DNA of 64,000 nt, taken from Ligustrum vulgare. Its lineage: Eukaryota; Streptophyta; Magnoliopsida; Lamiales; Oleaceae. The position numbers were made by a program, and so were the translations under genes. The stretch covers positions 8,928,014-8,992,013 of the forward strand of contig OY743169.1 of assembly GCA_963555705.1 (NCBI GenBank), in the 5' to 3' direction. Each line of letters opens with the position of its first letter. The stretch's first letter is position 1. Positions 1 to 10,779 of the stretch are shown here, one piece after another. The notes under the pieces are model-generated. The model saw only the letters and a list, made by a program, of their open reading frames with translations, was not told where the DNA came from and searched no databases.

Positions 1-265
1 AATATGATATACCATTAAAAAACTACTAAATTTACATTTTCATTGTAGTTATTAAAAATTCATAAAAATTATTGAAATCAATATTAATTTATTATTTAAA
101 TATATAATTTGACGTTTACTATTCAGAGAATTTTTTAATAATTTGAATTACTTATGTTATTTTTAAAATTATAATAATTATTGTAATAGAGAATTCTTTT
201 TATGCATTTATAGATGTGTTGATTATGTATAAGCACTAAATTTTACGAATACTTATTAAAATCGA

Positions 266-339
<74 letters not shown>

Positions 340-1200
340 TTATGGTAAATACTAAACAATGGTTAATATTTTTTCAATAATTTTTAATTTTAATAATTGT
401 GTAAACATTATATGATATAATAATTTATTAATCTCCAGTGTTGTGTAATTATTGTATATTTGATGAGTTAATATTAAACACATATTTATAATTTATTGTG
501 ATTTTTGAACAAAAATTGAGAAAAAGTTAAATATGTGCGGCAAATGTAGAAATTATAATAAATATATTTATATCCTGAGCAAATATCAATATTTGTACTC
601 ATAATATTACATCTAACATGATATACAATTAAAAAACTATAGAATTTGCATTTATCATTCAATGAAATTTTTGATAATTTGGATAATTTATGTTTTTTTA
701 AATTTTGATAATTGTTGTAATAAAAAATTATTCTTTTATCTTTTGTATTTGTATTGATTATGTATAATCATTAAATTTTATGAATGATTATCTATATTGC
801 GGATAACAATTTCAGTTTATCGCATTGATGGAAATCTATCCTATATATAAAAGTAAGATAGTTTGGCAGAATTTAATTCTTAAATTCTTTATATTTTAGT
901 ATTATAGTAAATAATTAATATGATGTTATTGTTATTTTATAATTATTATTATTTTCATTATTAACTTTAATATTGAATGAGTTCAATCAATATTTTTAGT
1001 TATCAGTATTAAAATTATTATTTAATTATTTAATTATTGATTTTTTCTTTATTTTTTTTCTTAATATTATAAATCCCATGTGTAGCTATCAATAATCAAA
1101 TTGTATTTTAATTATTAATGGTCAAATCATTTGTTATCTTTTATATTACAAATTATATCTTCCAAAATATATATTATATATATTATTATTAAATATTTTA
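1..1200. other. AT-rich non-coding region with diverged direct repeat
   Basis: No coding potential is visible. A diverged direct repeat links about 1-250 with about 617-785: both begin with a GATATAC-ATTAAAAAACTA block and both end near TTGATTATGTATAA. The offset is roughly 535 bp, and the copies lie on either side of a TA microsatellite. This looks like old repeat debris; no element ends were found. Confidence 0.5.
269..334. repeat. (TA)n microsatellite
   Basis: About 33 uninterrupted TA dinucleotides in AT-rich DNA. Confidence 0.95.
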
Positions 1201-1235
1201 ATAAATTAAGTCTCTGTTCAGCAACTGTATAATAT

Positions 1236-1261
1236 TTGGGGCAACTATGATGTTGCCCCAA
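1236..1261. repeat. Perfect hairpin near the PIF element's left side
   Basis: TTGGGGCAAC and GTTGCCCCAA form a perfect 10-bp inverted repeat around a 6-base loop. Two more GCCCCAAA copies follow within 60 bp. It lies about 400 bp left of the PIF ORF1 remnant and may be a subterminal part of that element, but no left terminal repeat matching the right end was found. Confidence 0.6.
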
Positions 1262-1659
1262 TTTTGCCCCAAACTTTATTTTTGTTCAATTTTGCCCCAA
1301 ATATTGATTTGAATTCTAGTTTTGGCCTTTTTTTCCCCTACTTTGAACACATAGTTATTTGATGAATATAATTCAATTTTGGTCCCAAAAATAATTATTT
1401 AGAAATTACATTTTAGTTTTTTTTTTTTTTGTAGTAAAAACAATGGTTATTTCATCTATATTGAAATTTATTGCATTTTTGTTTCTTATTTGACCATTAA
1501 TTTTACCACATAATTAACTTATTATAAATCAAAACATTAAAATTAAATGACAACAAGATAGATTACTCAACAATATTTAGGAACTTGGAACCATAATTGG
1601 TACGGTGACATAGACATTGAAAATTAAAATACGATGGAAGCTACTTAAAAGATAACAAT

Positions 1660-2662
1660 CTAATAATCAGGTAAATCGGATCCAGATCCTCCAAGATCGT
1701 CAAAAAAACGACCATATGTAGTTGCTGAACTTTCTTCACTTCTTTTCAGCATGATTCTTTTTTGTTCATTTCGAAAAAACTCCCTTAGCTCCGGATCTGC
1801 AATGGAGTTCAAGTCTTTGGCTAGAATGGTATTATCAGAACAATATTCAGCCGATTGCATTCGAGCCCTTTGAATTTCGTAGTTTTTCAGTATGTCCTCA
1901 TTCCCCTTGCGGATGACTTCTGCGAGCTCCCGTTGCTCCTCAATGATACTTGCAATGATTTTTGAGAAATCTTCTTCTTTTTTCCTTTTCCCCTTAGCTT
2001 TTTTTTTATCCCAATGGGTCGTTGACTTGGACTGTCACTTGCATTGTCTTCATTAATATCTAGAGAAAATGAAGACAATCCTTGATATCCTGATGTTGGG
2101 GAATCAGAAATTGGGGAATCCACGTGTGCCGATCCAGAGTATGTTTTCTGGCTATGAAAGTCAGGTAACTCCACTTGAACATCTTTTCCAAATTTTTCAC
2201 TATCCTTAAGGATAGGCCACACGTGATCGAATTTAAATCCTTTCTTGAATTTTTCGTCTTGGCATAATAATATTTTAGCTCGATTTATCTGCAAATTGAT
2301 ATGATAAATTTATTACATTAAAGTTAATTGTAACATACAAATTGAACTTTTTGTAATAAATGCACTTACAATGTCTTGTTCGGATGCTCCGCTTTTAAAT
2401 TTTCCACTTGACGTATGCACCCACATAGTTTACTAATGGATGCATTGATCAATGTGAAACGGGATTGCAATGATCTTAAAGGTCGGGACTGAGTAATATG
2501 TGTTGGTAATGAACTATTATACTCCAACTCGACGCGGCTCCAGAAACGATCTTTTGACTGATTAATACCAACAATCGGGTTTTCAGAAATATCCAAATAT
2601 ACACGACACAAATGAATGTCTTCTTCAACATTGTATGAGGCACTCCGCTTGCTGATACTCAT
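1660..2662 (-). pseudogene. PIF/Harbinger ORF1 (Myb/trihelix-like protein), broken
   Basis: Minus-strand protein with an N-terminal Myb/trihelix-like DNA-binding region (EEDIHLCRVYLDISENPIVG, then KDRFWSRVELEY) and a C-terminal helical region containing DEKFKKGFKFDHVWPILKD. ORF1 proteins of this superfamily work with the transposase in binding the element ends. The exons at 2662-2366 and 2294-1660 flank an intron with GTAAGT donor and TTTGCAG acceptor. Reading GASEQDI just before the donor requires another frame than the upstream exon, so one base is missing near 2385. A second frameshift in the lysine-rich run near 1985 separates the C-terminal stretch beginning MQSAEYCSDN. Non-functional copy. 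Confidence 0.75.
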
Positions 2663-2764
2663 TTTTTTTTTTTTTTGTAATTGCTAAATGGTGTTATTGT
2701 TATGGAAATATGAATTGGGGAATTGTTTATTTATAATGCAATTGATGTCTTGGATTGATTTGAT

Positions 2765-3400
2765 AACACGATCTCATCTAACGACCCAGATCTCTTGCAA
2801 TCTGATTTATGGCTTGGATTAAAGTAAGGCGACATGACAAAGATATTTGATTTAATCTAACGATTCAGATTTCTTGTAATCTGATCAATGGCTGGGATTA
2901 AAGTACGTAAATCAAAGTAAGGCTGACATGACAGAGATATTTGATTTAATCTAACGGTTCAGATATCTTGTAATCTGATCAATGGCTGGGATTAAAGTAC
3001 GTAAATCAAAGTAAGGCTGACATGACAGAGATATTTGATTTAATCTAACGGTTCAGATCTCTTGTAATCTGATCAATGACTGGGATTAAAGTACGTAAAT
3101 CAAAGTAATGCTGACATGACAGAGATATTTGATTTAATCTAACGGTTCAGATCTCTTTTGATCTTATCAATGGCTTGGAGCGAATTACACAAATCGAAGT
3201 TATTCTGGCATGATATAGATAAGGAATCCATTCTAACGGTTCATATTTCATACATTCTGGTCAACGGCTAGGATTGAAGTACGCAAAACGAAGTTATCTT
3301 GAATGAATCAGATGAAAATATTCTCATCTAACGGCTTATATCTCCCGTAATCTGATCTACCATTGAGATTGGTTCACACAAATTAACATTATCAATGAAA
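2765..3400. repeat. 94-bp tandem repeats between the two PIF genes
   Basis: GACATGACA starts at 2831, 2925, 3019 and 3113, an exact 94-bp period. Each unit contains GATTTAATCTAACGGTTCAG, a CTTGTAATCTGATCAATGG-type block and AAAGTACGTAAATCAAAGTA. The middle copies are nearly identical and the outer ones (about 2765-2830 and 3200-3400) are diverged. The array fills the shared upstream region of the two divergent genes, so it may hold promoter or transposase-binding elements. Confidence 0.9.
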
Positions 3401-3491
3401 ATGCAATTATAAAAGGTGAGTACCTAATATACAATTCATCATTCATATATAACACTTCAAAATTCATATATCAATTTTACGTCTCGCAAAA

Positions 3492-4754
3492 ATGAATTTC
3501 AATGTTGGCGGATCTTCCAATGTAAACGACAGTGTTCATGACGAAGACGAATAGATCATGAACGACCTTGAGGCACTTGAGGCCTGTCATGATGCTGTGG
3601 TTCGCATGTATTTGAATAACAACATCCTTCTAACTGAAATGGTCGAACAACAACAAACTCCACTAACACATGGCGGCTCAATTCCTGGGCACATTGTCAT
3701 AAATCGCGATAGAGAGTCTGCCCATGAACGATTGTTCAACGACTACTTCGCACCGAACCCACAGTACAACGAAAAGTTGTTTCGATGACGTTATCGCATG
3801 TCAAGAAATTTATTCTTACGCATAGTGCAGTCTGTGGAGGCGCATGATAGTTACTTTGTTCAGAAAAGGGATGGACTGGGTAGGCTAGGGTTGTCCTCTC
3901 TCCAAAAGATTACTGCCGTATTTCGGATGTTGGCATATGGCATTGCGGCGGATGCAACTGATGAGTATTGCAAGATTGGTGAGTCAACAACTATTGAAAG
4001 TTTGAAAAGGTTTTGTCGTGCAGTCGTGGAGGTATTTGGAAGCCGTTATTTGTGTTCACCCAACACTAATGACATTGCACGGCTTCTTCACGTTGGTCAA
4101 CAACGTGGTTTTCCCGAAATGTTGGGTTTTCCCGAAATGTTGGGTAGTCTTGACTGTATGCATTGGAAGTGGAAAAATTGTCCAACTGCATGGGCAGGCC
4201 AATACGCAAGACGGAGTGGATCACCAACCATTGTCTTAGAGGCCGTAGCGGATTATGATCTTTGGATATGGCACGCATACTTTAACTGATGGTATATATC
4301 CGAAGTGGGTCACTCTCGTACAAACAATTCACGAGCCACGTGGACCAAAGAAAAAATATTTCACAATGAAACAAGAAAGCTGTAGAAAAGACGTTGAACG
4401 AGCATTTGGGGTTTTACAATCTAGGTTCGAAATTATTGCAGGACCGTCACGATTTTGGAAGAAAAGCATCTTATACGATATCTTGATTGCATACATCATT
4501 ATGCACAACATGAACGTGATGTTGAAGCACCTATTCGATATTGGGTAGAAGCACCGAGCCCACGAGTTGAGATGATTGTAGATGAAAATGTTCGTTATTT
4601 TGAGTTTCTCGCTCGTCATCGTCAAATTAAGGATAAGGAGGCTCACATTGCACTCCGAAATGCTCTAATTGAACATTTGTGGGAACAACATTCAAATTCC
4701 GAGAATCAAATTAGTGAAATAAATATATTTGGTGTATTTCTCGTTTTATTTTAA
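3492..4754 (+). pseudogene. PIF/Harbinger DDE transposase, broken
   Basis: Recognisable transposase: NDYFAPNPQYNEKLFR, RNLFLRIVQSVEAHDSYF, LGSLDCMHWKWKNCPTAW (first catalytic Asp), then DVERAFGVLQSRFEII (catalytic Glu) and IIMHNM. The start at 3492 is in frame but followed by TAG at 3552; a second stop, TGA at 3786, replaces an Arg codon of the usual RRRYRM motif. An 18-bp tandem duplication repeats FPEMLG near 4111-4146. Around 4288 a deletion has removed the stretch with the second catalytic Asp. A frameshift near 4510 separates the C-terminus (ERDVEAPIRYWVEAPSPRVE). Clearly inactive. Confidence 0.88.
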
Positions 4755-5392
4755 TGATCAAATAAATATTTCAAATATAATAATAATAAAAAGTTTGTTA
4801 AAAATGAAAAATAAAAATATTATGTTTATTTGATGTTAAATTTGAAGTTTTGGGTTGGATATGAGTTATATTATATTTATTTAGTGTGAGATTTGAAGTT
4901 CTGAGTTGGAGATGAGTTATGAAGATAGAGTGAGAGAAACTGTATTTTAGTATAAAGCAGACTGCATTTTAGAGTTCTTGGTTGGAGATGGCCTAATGGT
5001 AACAAAGAAATGGAGAATTCGACTTGGTTATTTGATTTTGTGCATATATTCGGTCGGAATATTCCGGATCTTTCCAGAAAGAATAGTTTCAAGTTTAATT
5101 ACACATCCAGAGTTAAGAAAGCTCGGCACTGTTATAATCAGTAATATATGATGACTACAAAGACTGTGTACAGGCTAACCAATAAGAACATGTAACTCCT
5201 CTAGTAAGGCCTGCATGAAACCTCTCCATAAGATGAAATACCTTCAGAAACGATCCCCTGAGACAGAAACCAATAGACATAAGCTCAATTATGTTACTGG
5301 TTGTTGTTTAGGTTCGATAAACTGAGTTCACAAAATAGTCAAACATTGTCTGGTTAGAAGGATACATAGAAGGATAAAATGTAAAAACCACC
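4755..5392. other. 3' part of the PIF element and unassigned DNA
   Basis: 4755-4995 is AT-rich and ends with the probable PIF right terminus. 4996-5392 shows no clear reading frame; it could be 3' untranslated sequence of the small minus-strand exon candidate that follows. Confidence 0.4.
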
Positions 5393-5506
5393 CTATGTAA
5401 TCATATTCGGATATAAACGGCGGTCAGGCTCCATTATAATTTCATTCTCCGAAGATTGTCTTTCACCAAAGGCAGTGGCAGACCTGAGACAACGCTGTAG
5501 GTCCAT
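5393..5506 (-). CDS. Possible terminal exon or gene fragment, unidentified
   Basis: A 38-codon minus-strand frame ends at a stop at 5395-5393 and has protein-like, non-repetitive composition, including AFGERQSSENEIIMEPDRR. GC content is higher than in the surroundings. No upstream exon was found: to the right lies a Helitron and then a retrotransposon, so if it is a gene end, it has been separated from its body. I do not recognise the protein. It may be chance. Confidence 0.22.
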   Translation of the reverse strand: MDLQRCLRSATAFGERQSSENEIIMEPDRRLYPNMIT

Positions 5507-5770
5507 CCTTAACATTTTCGGTACGCAATTCAAAATGAATGGAAATTGAAAAAACTAGTTCTTGATCAAATCATATCTCTCGCGCGTGCACACGCATATA
5601 TACAATAACTGGAATCATTTGCATCACCAACAAGATAAGCATTAGTGTAACTAGTTGTCTACCCGTGCGATGCACGGAATATATAATTTTTAAATCATAA
5701 TTTTGAAAATATCTTGATTCAATCACATCAAATAAAAAACATAATTTTAATAAAACTTCAATAAAAAAAT

Positions 5771-7210
5771 GTTATTCAATTTGAAACTTTAAAAAAGACA
5801 AAAATATTCAAAATAAAAAATGATAAATGTACACTAAGTATAACGCGTCACTCAAAATTTCACTCATTTAAATTTTTTTTTTTTTTTTTTACTTTTGATT
5901 ACGTTTTTCTCTAAAATTTGCTCACCTCATCACATATTTTCCTTTTAATATATTATAATTTTTTATTAACTATATTTTTTAATATGTTGCTTACATATTT
6001 TTTATTTGAAATCCAATATATTAATTAATATATTTTATTTTTCCTTGTATTTTAAACATGCCAATTTTTGTCAAAATGGTGAAATGATAAAACCTCGATT
6101 TGGTAATAATGTTTAATTTATAAACTTGTTTATTTATGATTTTGAAGTAAAAAGTAGTGGCTAAAAATTGAATAGTGAAATACGTGTGGTTAAAAGGTTG
6201 ATAGAAAATAATTAATTATTTTTGTAACATACGTATTGAAGAACCTACTCATTTATTGACATATTAGGAAGTAAAATTTCAATAATTCTATTTATTTATT
6301 TTCAAAATATATTAATTCAATTTTTTTCATTTCCAACTTAACAAATTTATAAAGCATATATTTATTTATTTTAAAATATATTAATCCAAATTTTTCATTT
6401 TCAATGTAACACATTTACATAGATATGATATGACATTTATTTATATTCAAATATATTAATCCAATTTTTTCATTTCCTATATAACACATGTTATTGAATT
6501 TGAAACTTTAAAAAAAAAATCTAATCAAAATAAAAAATTATGCATGTACACTCACTATAGCACGTCACTCAAAGTTTGACATGTAATTAAATTTTTTATA
6601 TAAAGTTTCTTTTGACTTTTATTTACGTTTTTCTTTAAAAATTTACCCGCCTTATCACCTATTTTCCTTTTAATATGTTAATTTTTAATTAACTTTATTT
6701 TTAATATGGTGCTTACATATATTTTATTCGAAATCCAATATATTAATTAATATATTTTATTTTTCTTTATTTTTTAAACATATCAATTTTTGTCAAAATG
6801 ATGAAATGATTAAATTTTCTACCAATTTATCATTGTTGGTAAAAAGTTGATAGCAAATAATTAATTATTTTTATAATATACTTATTGAAGAAACTACTCA
6901 TTTATTGACATATTATGAAGTAAAATTTAAATGATTTTATATAATGATTTTCAAAATATATTAATTCAAAATTTTTATTTCTAACTTAACAAATTTATAT
7001 AGCATGTATTTATTTATTTATTTTCAAATATATTAATCCAAAATTTTGATTTTCAATGTAACACATTTACATAGATATGACATTTATTAATGTTCAAATA
7101 TATTAATACAATTTTTTTCATTTTCTACGTAACATATTTACATAGATATCACATTTATTTATCTTCAAATATATTAATCCAATTTTTTCATTTCCTACAT
7201 AACACATTTA
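5771..7210. repeat. About 720-bp tandem duplication inside the Helitron
   Basis: GTTATT-AATTTGAAACTTTAAAAAA occurs at 5771 and 6490, and sequence order is preserved for about 700 bp (for example TTGAAGAA-CTACTCATTTATTGACATATTA near 6237 and near 6885). The right half ends in 70-bp subrepeats around ACATTTACATAGATAT, with copies near 6410, 7065, 7135 and 7205. Confidence 0.85.
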
Positions 7211-7384
7211 CATAGATATCACATTATTTATGTTCAAATATATTAATCTAATTTTTTTTTATTTTCAATGTAACACACTTATACATAGTACATTTATTAC
7301 AACTCTTACTAAATATGTAATAAATAATAATAATAATAATTTTTCTTACAAAAATCTTTATCTTTTATTTATTTATTTATTTTT

Positions 7385-7482
7385 TATATATAAAAGTAGA
7401 AGTGAGGAGAGATAGTCATTAAATGCAATTTTCCCTCCAAAATGACTCTCTCTCCTCACTTCTACTTTTATATATATAAAGA
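7385..7482. repeat. Inverted repeat of the Helitron 5' end
   Basis: TATATAAAAGTAGAAGTGAG at about 7386 on plus is matched by its reverse complement ending at 7482. Arms of about 30 bp surround a loop of roughly 25 bases. The left arm looks like a second Helitron 5' terminus facing the other way. Confidence 0.85.
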
Positions 7483-8095
7483 TTAGAAAAAGATACTTAG
7501 CTAGAGTAAAATTAATAACTGATATAATTTGCGTAAAAATTGTATGAACATGGTTTTAATTCTTGATTCCAATTATATGCACCCACTGTTCTAAATTTTA
7601 ACAGCACATAATTTAGAAGTACAACGAGGATACACTATTTTGTATGGGTTTTGGTACTGTTCACAAAATCCCTCATCAGAATGTAAAAAGGAAATTTTAG
7701 TGGCCGCCCTTGTTTCAAGACTTTGAAGGTATAGGACTTTTATAGACCTCCCATCCGATTTACCTATGTTTGCAAGAAGCGATAGTGGTTGGGACTTGGT
7801 TGCTATGAAAGTGCATGCGCGTGGATGGAGGGAAAAATTGTGACCAGAATCGTTAGTTAGTTTAAGAGGGGTGAGGGAGGATTCTGTAATTATTTGATTC
7901 ACATGTATGGAGAGCATAGTGAGGGAAAGAGATGAACCTCTCTAATGTTCATCAACCCTTGCAGTCTTTTCTCTATTTTAATTTAAAGATTTATAGTAAT
8001 ATTTGCAGTCCTATTTTGTGTTTTCATATTCATCAATTAACTTTGATACAACACAGCGGCTATACATTCATCAATTCTTTGGGATCTACCAATTT

Positions 8096-8107
8096 TGGTA
8101 TCAGAGC
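8096..8107 (+). promoter_or_regulatory. Retrotransposon primer-binding site (initiator Met tRNA)
   Basis: TGGTATCAGAGC matches the complement of the 3' end of plant initiator methionine tRNA, the usual minus-strand primer for many plant LTR retrotransposons. Confidence 0.85.
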
Positions 8108-8154
8108 ACTCATAAAAAAAAGGCTGCCACAGAATCAATTGTAGGATCGATTTG

Positions 8155-9180
8155 GCGTCCATGGAGGAGGTTTGTAATAATTTAAAGCAGCAGGAAACTC
8201 TGGAGAAAAATGTACGGATACAATTGAAAGGATCTCAATAATGGAGAGGTGGAATTGAAATGTTACAGAAATTAGGGGACGGGAGCCAACGAACCAATCG
8301 GAGTAGGAAGAAGGAGAGTTAATAATCCAAAAGGTCACTGAACTTTCCCAAAGATTTTCACCAGGTCACTGAACTTTAAAAATCACTTCATTAATCACTG
8401 AACTTTCTCAAAGGTTTCCACAAGGTCACTGAACTTTAAAAATCACCCCATTAATCACTGAACTTTGAAAAGTGATGGATGGGGTGGCGTTTTCAAAGTT
8501 CAGTGATTAATAGGATGATTTTTAAAGTTCAGTGACCTGGAGGAAACCTTTGAGAAAGTTCAGTGATTAATGGGGTGATTTTGAAAGTTCAGTGACCTGG
8601 TGGAAACTTTTGAAAAAGTTCAGTGACCTTTTGGATTATTAACTCGGAAGAAGGAAGTCAGGAACTAGAGTTGAATACTCCAATACAATCTGTGAAATTT
8701 GGAGTTTCCATGGGTAGCACCGGAGTCATTCAACGCAATTCATGGAGATTCAAGCAAAGACTGAGGAAGTTGGAGATGCCGGTGTTTGATGTTGAGAATC
8801 TAATGGTTGGCTACTTAGATCTGAACATTTCTTCATTGTGAACTCGAGGCCAGATGAGGAAAAGCTTGAGGCGACGGTTGTATGTTTTGATGGAGAGACC
8901 TTGGCATGGTTTCAAATGGAGGTAAGTTGTTGGACCATGAGAAATTGGTTTGAGTTGAAGACACTGTTTCCAGAGTGATTCCGGCCATCACAAGAAGGGT
9001 CCCTCTGCGAGAAGTTTCTTGCCTTGAAGCATGAAGGCAAGGAAAAAGGAATATATGCAGTTATTTCAAGTGCACTGCTGCAAGAATTGCCTGGCATGTT
9101 GGAGAGTGATCTCATCAGTGGATTGAGACCTGGAATTTGGGCCGAAGCGAGGATGCAAAGGCCAAAAGAATTGACCTGAA
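8155..9180 (+). pseudogene. Ty3/gypsy Gag remnant, interrupted by a foldback element
   Basis: After the primer site a degraded frame reads (with frame changes) RLRKLEMPVFD, then RPDEEKLEATVVCFDGE and TLAWFQ, typical of the plant gypsy Gag (Retrotrans_gag) domain, and later SAALLQELPGMLESDLISGL. Stops and frameshifts occur throughout. A 330-bp palindromic element with its 10-bp target duplication splits the N-terminal part. Confidence 0.65.
8316..8645. mobile_element. MULE-type foldback element with 10-bp TSD
   Basis: A 330-bp near-palindrome. It begins GAGTTAATAATCCAAAAGG and ends with the exact reverse complement. Inside, GGTCACTGAACTTT-type blocks repeat in both arms. Both sides carry GGAAGAAGGA (8306-8315 and 8646-8655), a perfect 10-bp target duplication, within the 9-11 bp made by Mutator-like transposases. 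No coding capacity. It landed in the gypsy Gag frame, so it is younger than that insertion. Confidence 0.88.
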
Positions 9181-9529
9181 TTATGGAGACCTGTTGACCA
9201 TACGGCCAAATCCTAGCCTGCCATACTACTCAAACCCACACCCACCAACTTCCCCTCCACCTTCCAAATCAGTGGTGTTAGCTCTCAAAACCCAAATCCC
9301 CATTCCACCAAGACATCAAGACACCCAAAATTTCCATGAACCATCAAGAAGCTCACTCATGCGGAGCTCTGCATCAAGCAAAGAAGGAAAATGCCTCTGT
9401 TTAAGATGTGATTTGGCACATATGTACTCAGAATGAACTCCACGACTTGGCTATTAGTGGAGACTGACAAAATTGGTTCAGTAGTGAGAGAATTGTGGAG
9501 GACCCAATGGAACCATCCCTTAATTCCAT

Positions 9530-9935
9530 TGTGAGATTCATGGACCCAAAGAGGCAAGACTATGAAGGTCAAAGGGACAATTACGCACAAGGAGATGGTG
9601 ATGTTAATTGATTGTGGAGTCACTCATAACTTCATTTCGGTAAAATTGATACGGCAACTGGATCTTCATCATCTTAGCACGGTAGGCTATGGAGTCCTAA
9701 TGGGCACAGGGTCGGACTGTAAGTGTGAAGAAAATATGTAAGGGGGTTGTGGTATCACTTTAAAACATTGAGGTAATTGATGATTTCTTCCCCTCGAGTT
9801 CAGAAGCTCCAAAGTTATTTTTGGGATGCAATTGACAGAGTCCTTAGGAGGGATGCACAGCAGTTGGAAGAGACGCATCATGAAATTTATCGTGGGACAG
9901 GGTGTATTAGTTGAATTGGGCAATGGGCAGTACTA
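9530..9935 (+). pseudogene. Ty3/gypsy aspartic protease remnant
   Basis: MKVKGTITHKEMVMLIDCGV followed by THNFISVKLIRQLDL is the plant gypsy retropepsin pattern (usually LIDSGATHNFIS; here Ser and Ala of the active-site motif are Cys and Val). YGVLMGTG follows. Stops at about 9737-9775 and a frame change end the domain, with a decayed MKFIVGQGV stretch after it. Confidence 0.65.
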
Positions 9936-10343
9936 GTGTTATATAGATAACCAATCCATTGAAATTCCGAACTCCATTATGAATTTAAAAACACCAAGCA
10001 TACTAAAACGTATGCCAACATTAAAGGATACACCATTCTTGATACCATTTTCCAATTCAAAAACAAAACCAAAAACAAACAGCAGTTAAAAGAATTAGCA
10101 AAATTCAATATTTCAAGCCAATCATAGAGGACAAACAAACAAGAATCAAGCATAGGGCAATGAATTAAAAGTCACAGATTAAATGTAAATGGCAAGGCAA
10201 CATACTATATAGTTAAAGTTTCGAACTTCACAATGATAGATAAATAGGTATCAAAGGGCAGAAATCAAACGGTAAAAAATAGCTGATCTAGGCTTTTACC
10301 TTTTATTACGAAAAAGTTAAAAACTGACGAACTTTGAACTTGC

Positions 10344-10593
10344 TTAGTGAGTTTTCCTTCTCGGAGACTGCTTCTCAGTTGCTAGCTTGTAAATCCAGTA
10401 AACCTGCACACACACACACACAGAAAAACACATAAAAAGAAACTTCAGTTTATGAATCATTTTGCATAATAACAATAGATTTGATGTGAGTTTTAACCAA
10501 AGCAAGGACGTGGGCAACAATGAGAAAAACGACCGCCAGAGGTACGATTTCCAGAATCCATGGTCGACCCGATGCTTGCTGCGAATTCGCCAT
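10344..10593 (-). CDS. 51-residue single-span membrane microprotein, two exons
   Basis: Exon 1 is 10593-10498 (96 nt, 32 codons) and exon 2 is 10403-10344 (60 nt). The intron has donor GTTAAAAC and acceptor TGTGTGCAG, with a (TG)n tract next to the acceptor. The protein starts MANSQQASGRPWILEI, continues with a hydrophobic span (about residues 12-37, with VPLAVVFLIVAHVLAL across the splice), then VYWIYKLATEKQSPRRKTH. The basic tail predicts a cytosolic C-terminus by the positive-inside rule. The frame joins exactly across the intron and both exons are far cleaner than the neighbouring repeats. I recall similar small uncharacterised plant membrane proteins but cannot name the family. Function unknown. 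Confidence 0.72.
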
Positions 10594-10779
10594 TGGTAGA
10601 ATTTACAGAATGCAAAACCCTTCTCAGGGAGTCAGGGTGTGTGTTCGCGTGTATTTGGTGGAGTCAAGACACGTCGCACAAGAAGACCCAAAAATTGAGG
10701 AATTTTTTTGAAGAAGGCTCTTTTTGTTGGTTATTGTGTGTTACTAGACTCTGGAAAAGGTTGCATATATTCAGGGGAA

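Larger units (their letters stand above)
1236..4995. mobile_element. Decayed PIF/Harbinger DNA transposon
   Basis: Two diverging reading frames, a Myb/trihelix-like ORF1 on minus and a DDE transposase on plus, are the standard gene content of plant PIF/Harbinger elements. The right end is marked by a GTTGGAGATGGCC stretch at about 4981-4993 followed by TAA, which fits the family's TWA target preference. The left boundary is uncertain; the hairpin at 1236 is used as an outer guess. Both genes carry several disabling mutations, so the element cannot move by itself. Confidence 0.6.
5651..7482 (-). mobile_element. Non-autonomous Helitron, 1,832 bp
   Basis: Read on the minus strand the element starts with TC followed by TTTATATATATAAAAGTAG (from 7482) and ends with hairpin CCGTGC-ATC-GCACGG (5663-5677), eight bases, then CTAG (5654-5651). 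The insertion lies between A and T, with no target duplication. These are the family's diagnostic ends. No Rep/helicase reading frame is present, so movement would depend on an autonomous Helitron elsewhere. Confidence 0.78.
7483..9940 (+). mobile_element. Truncated Ty3/gypsy retrotransposon remnant
   Basis: Order on plus: LTR-like sequence (about 7500-8091), primer-binding site at 8096, gag-like coding remnant, and protease-like remnant stopping near 9935. No reverse transcriptase, integrase or 3' LTR follows; the next recognisable feature is the 3' region of a host gene. The LTR start could not be fixed. Confidence 0.6.

Noticed and set aside
1200..1240. Left terminal repeat of the PIF element
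   Set aside because: No sequence matching the inverse of the right end (GGCCATCTCCAAC) was found on the left side, so the boundary stays open.
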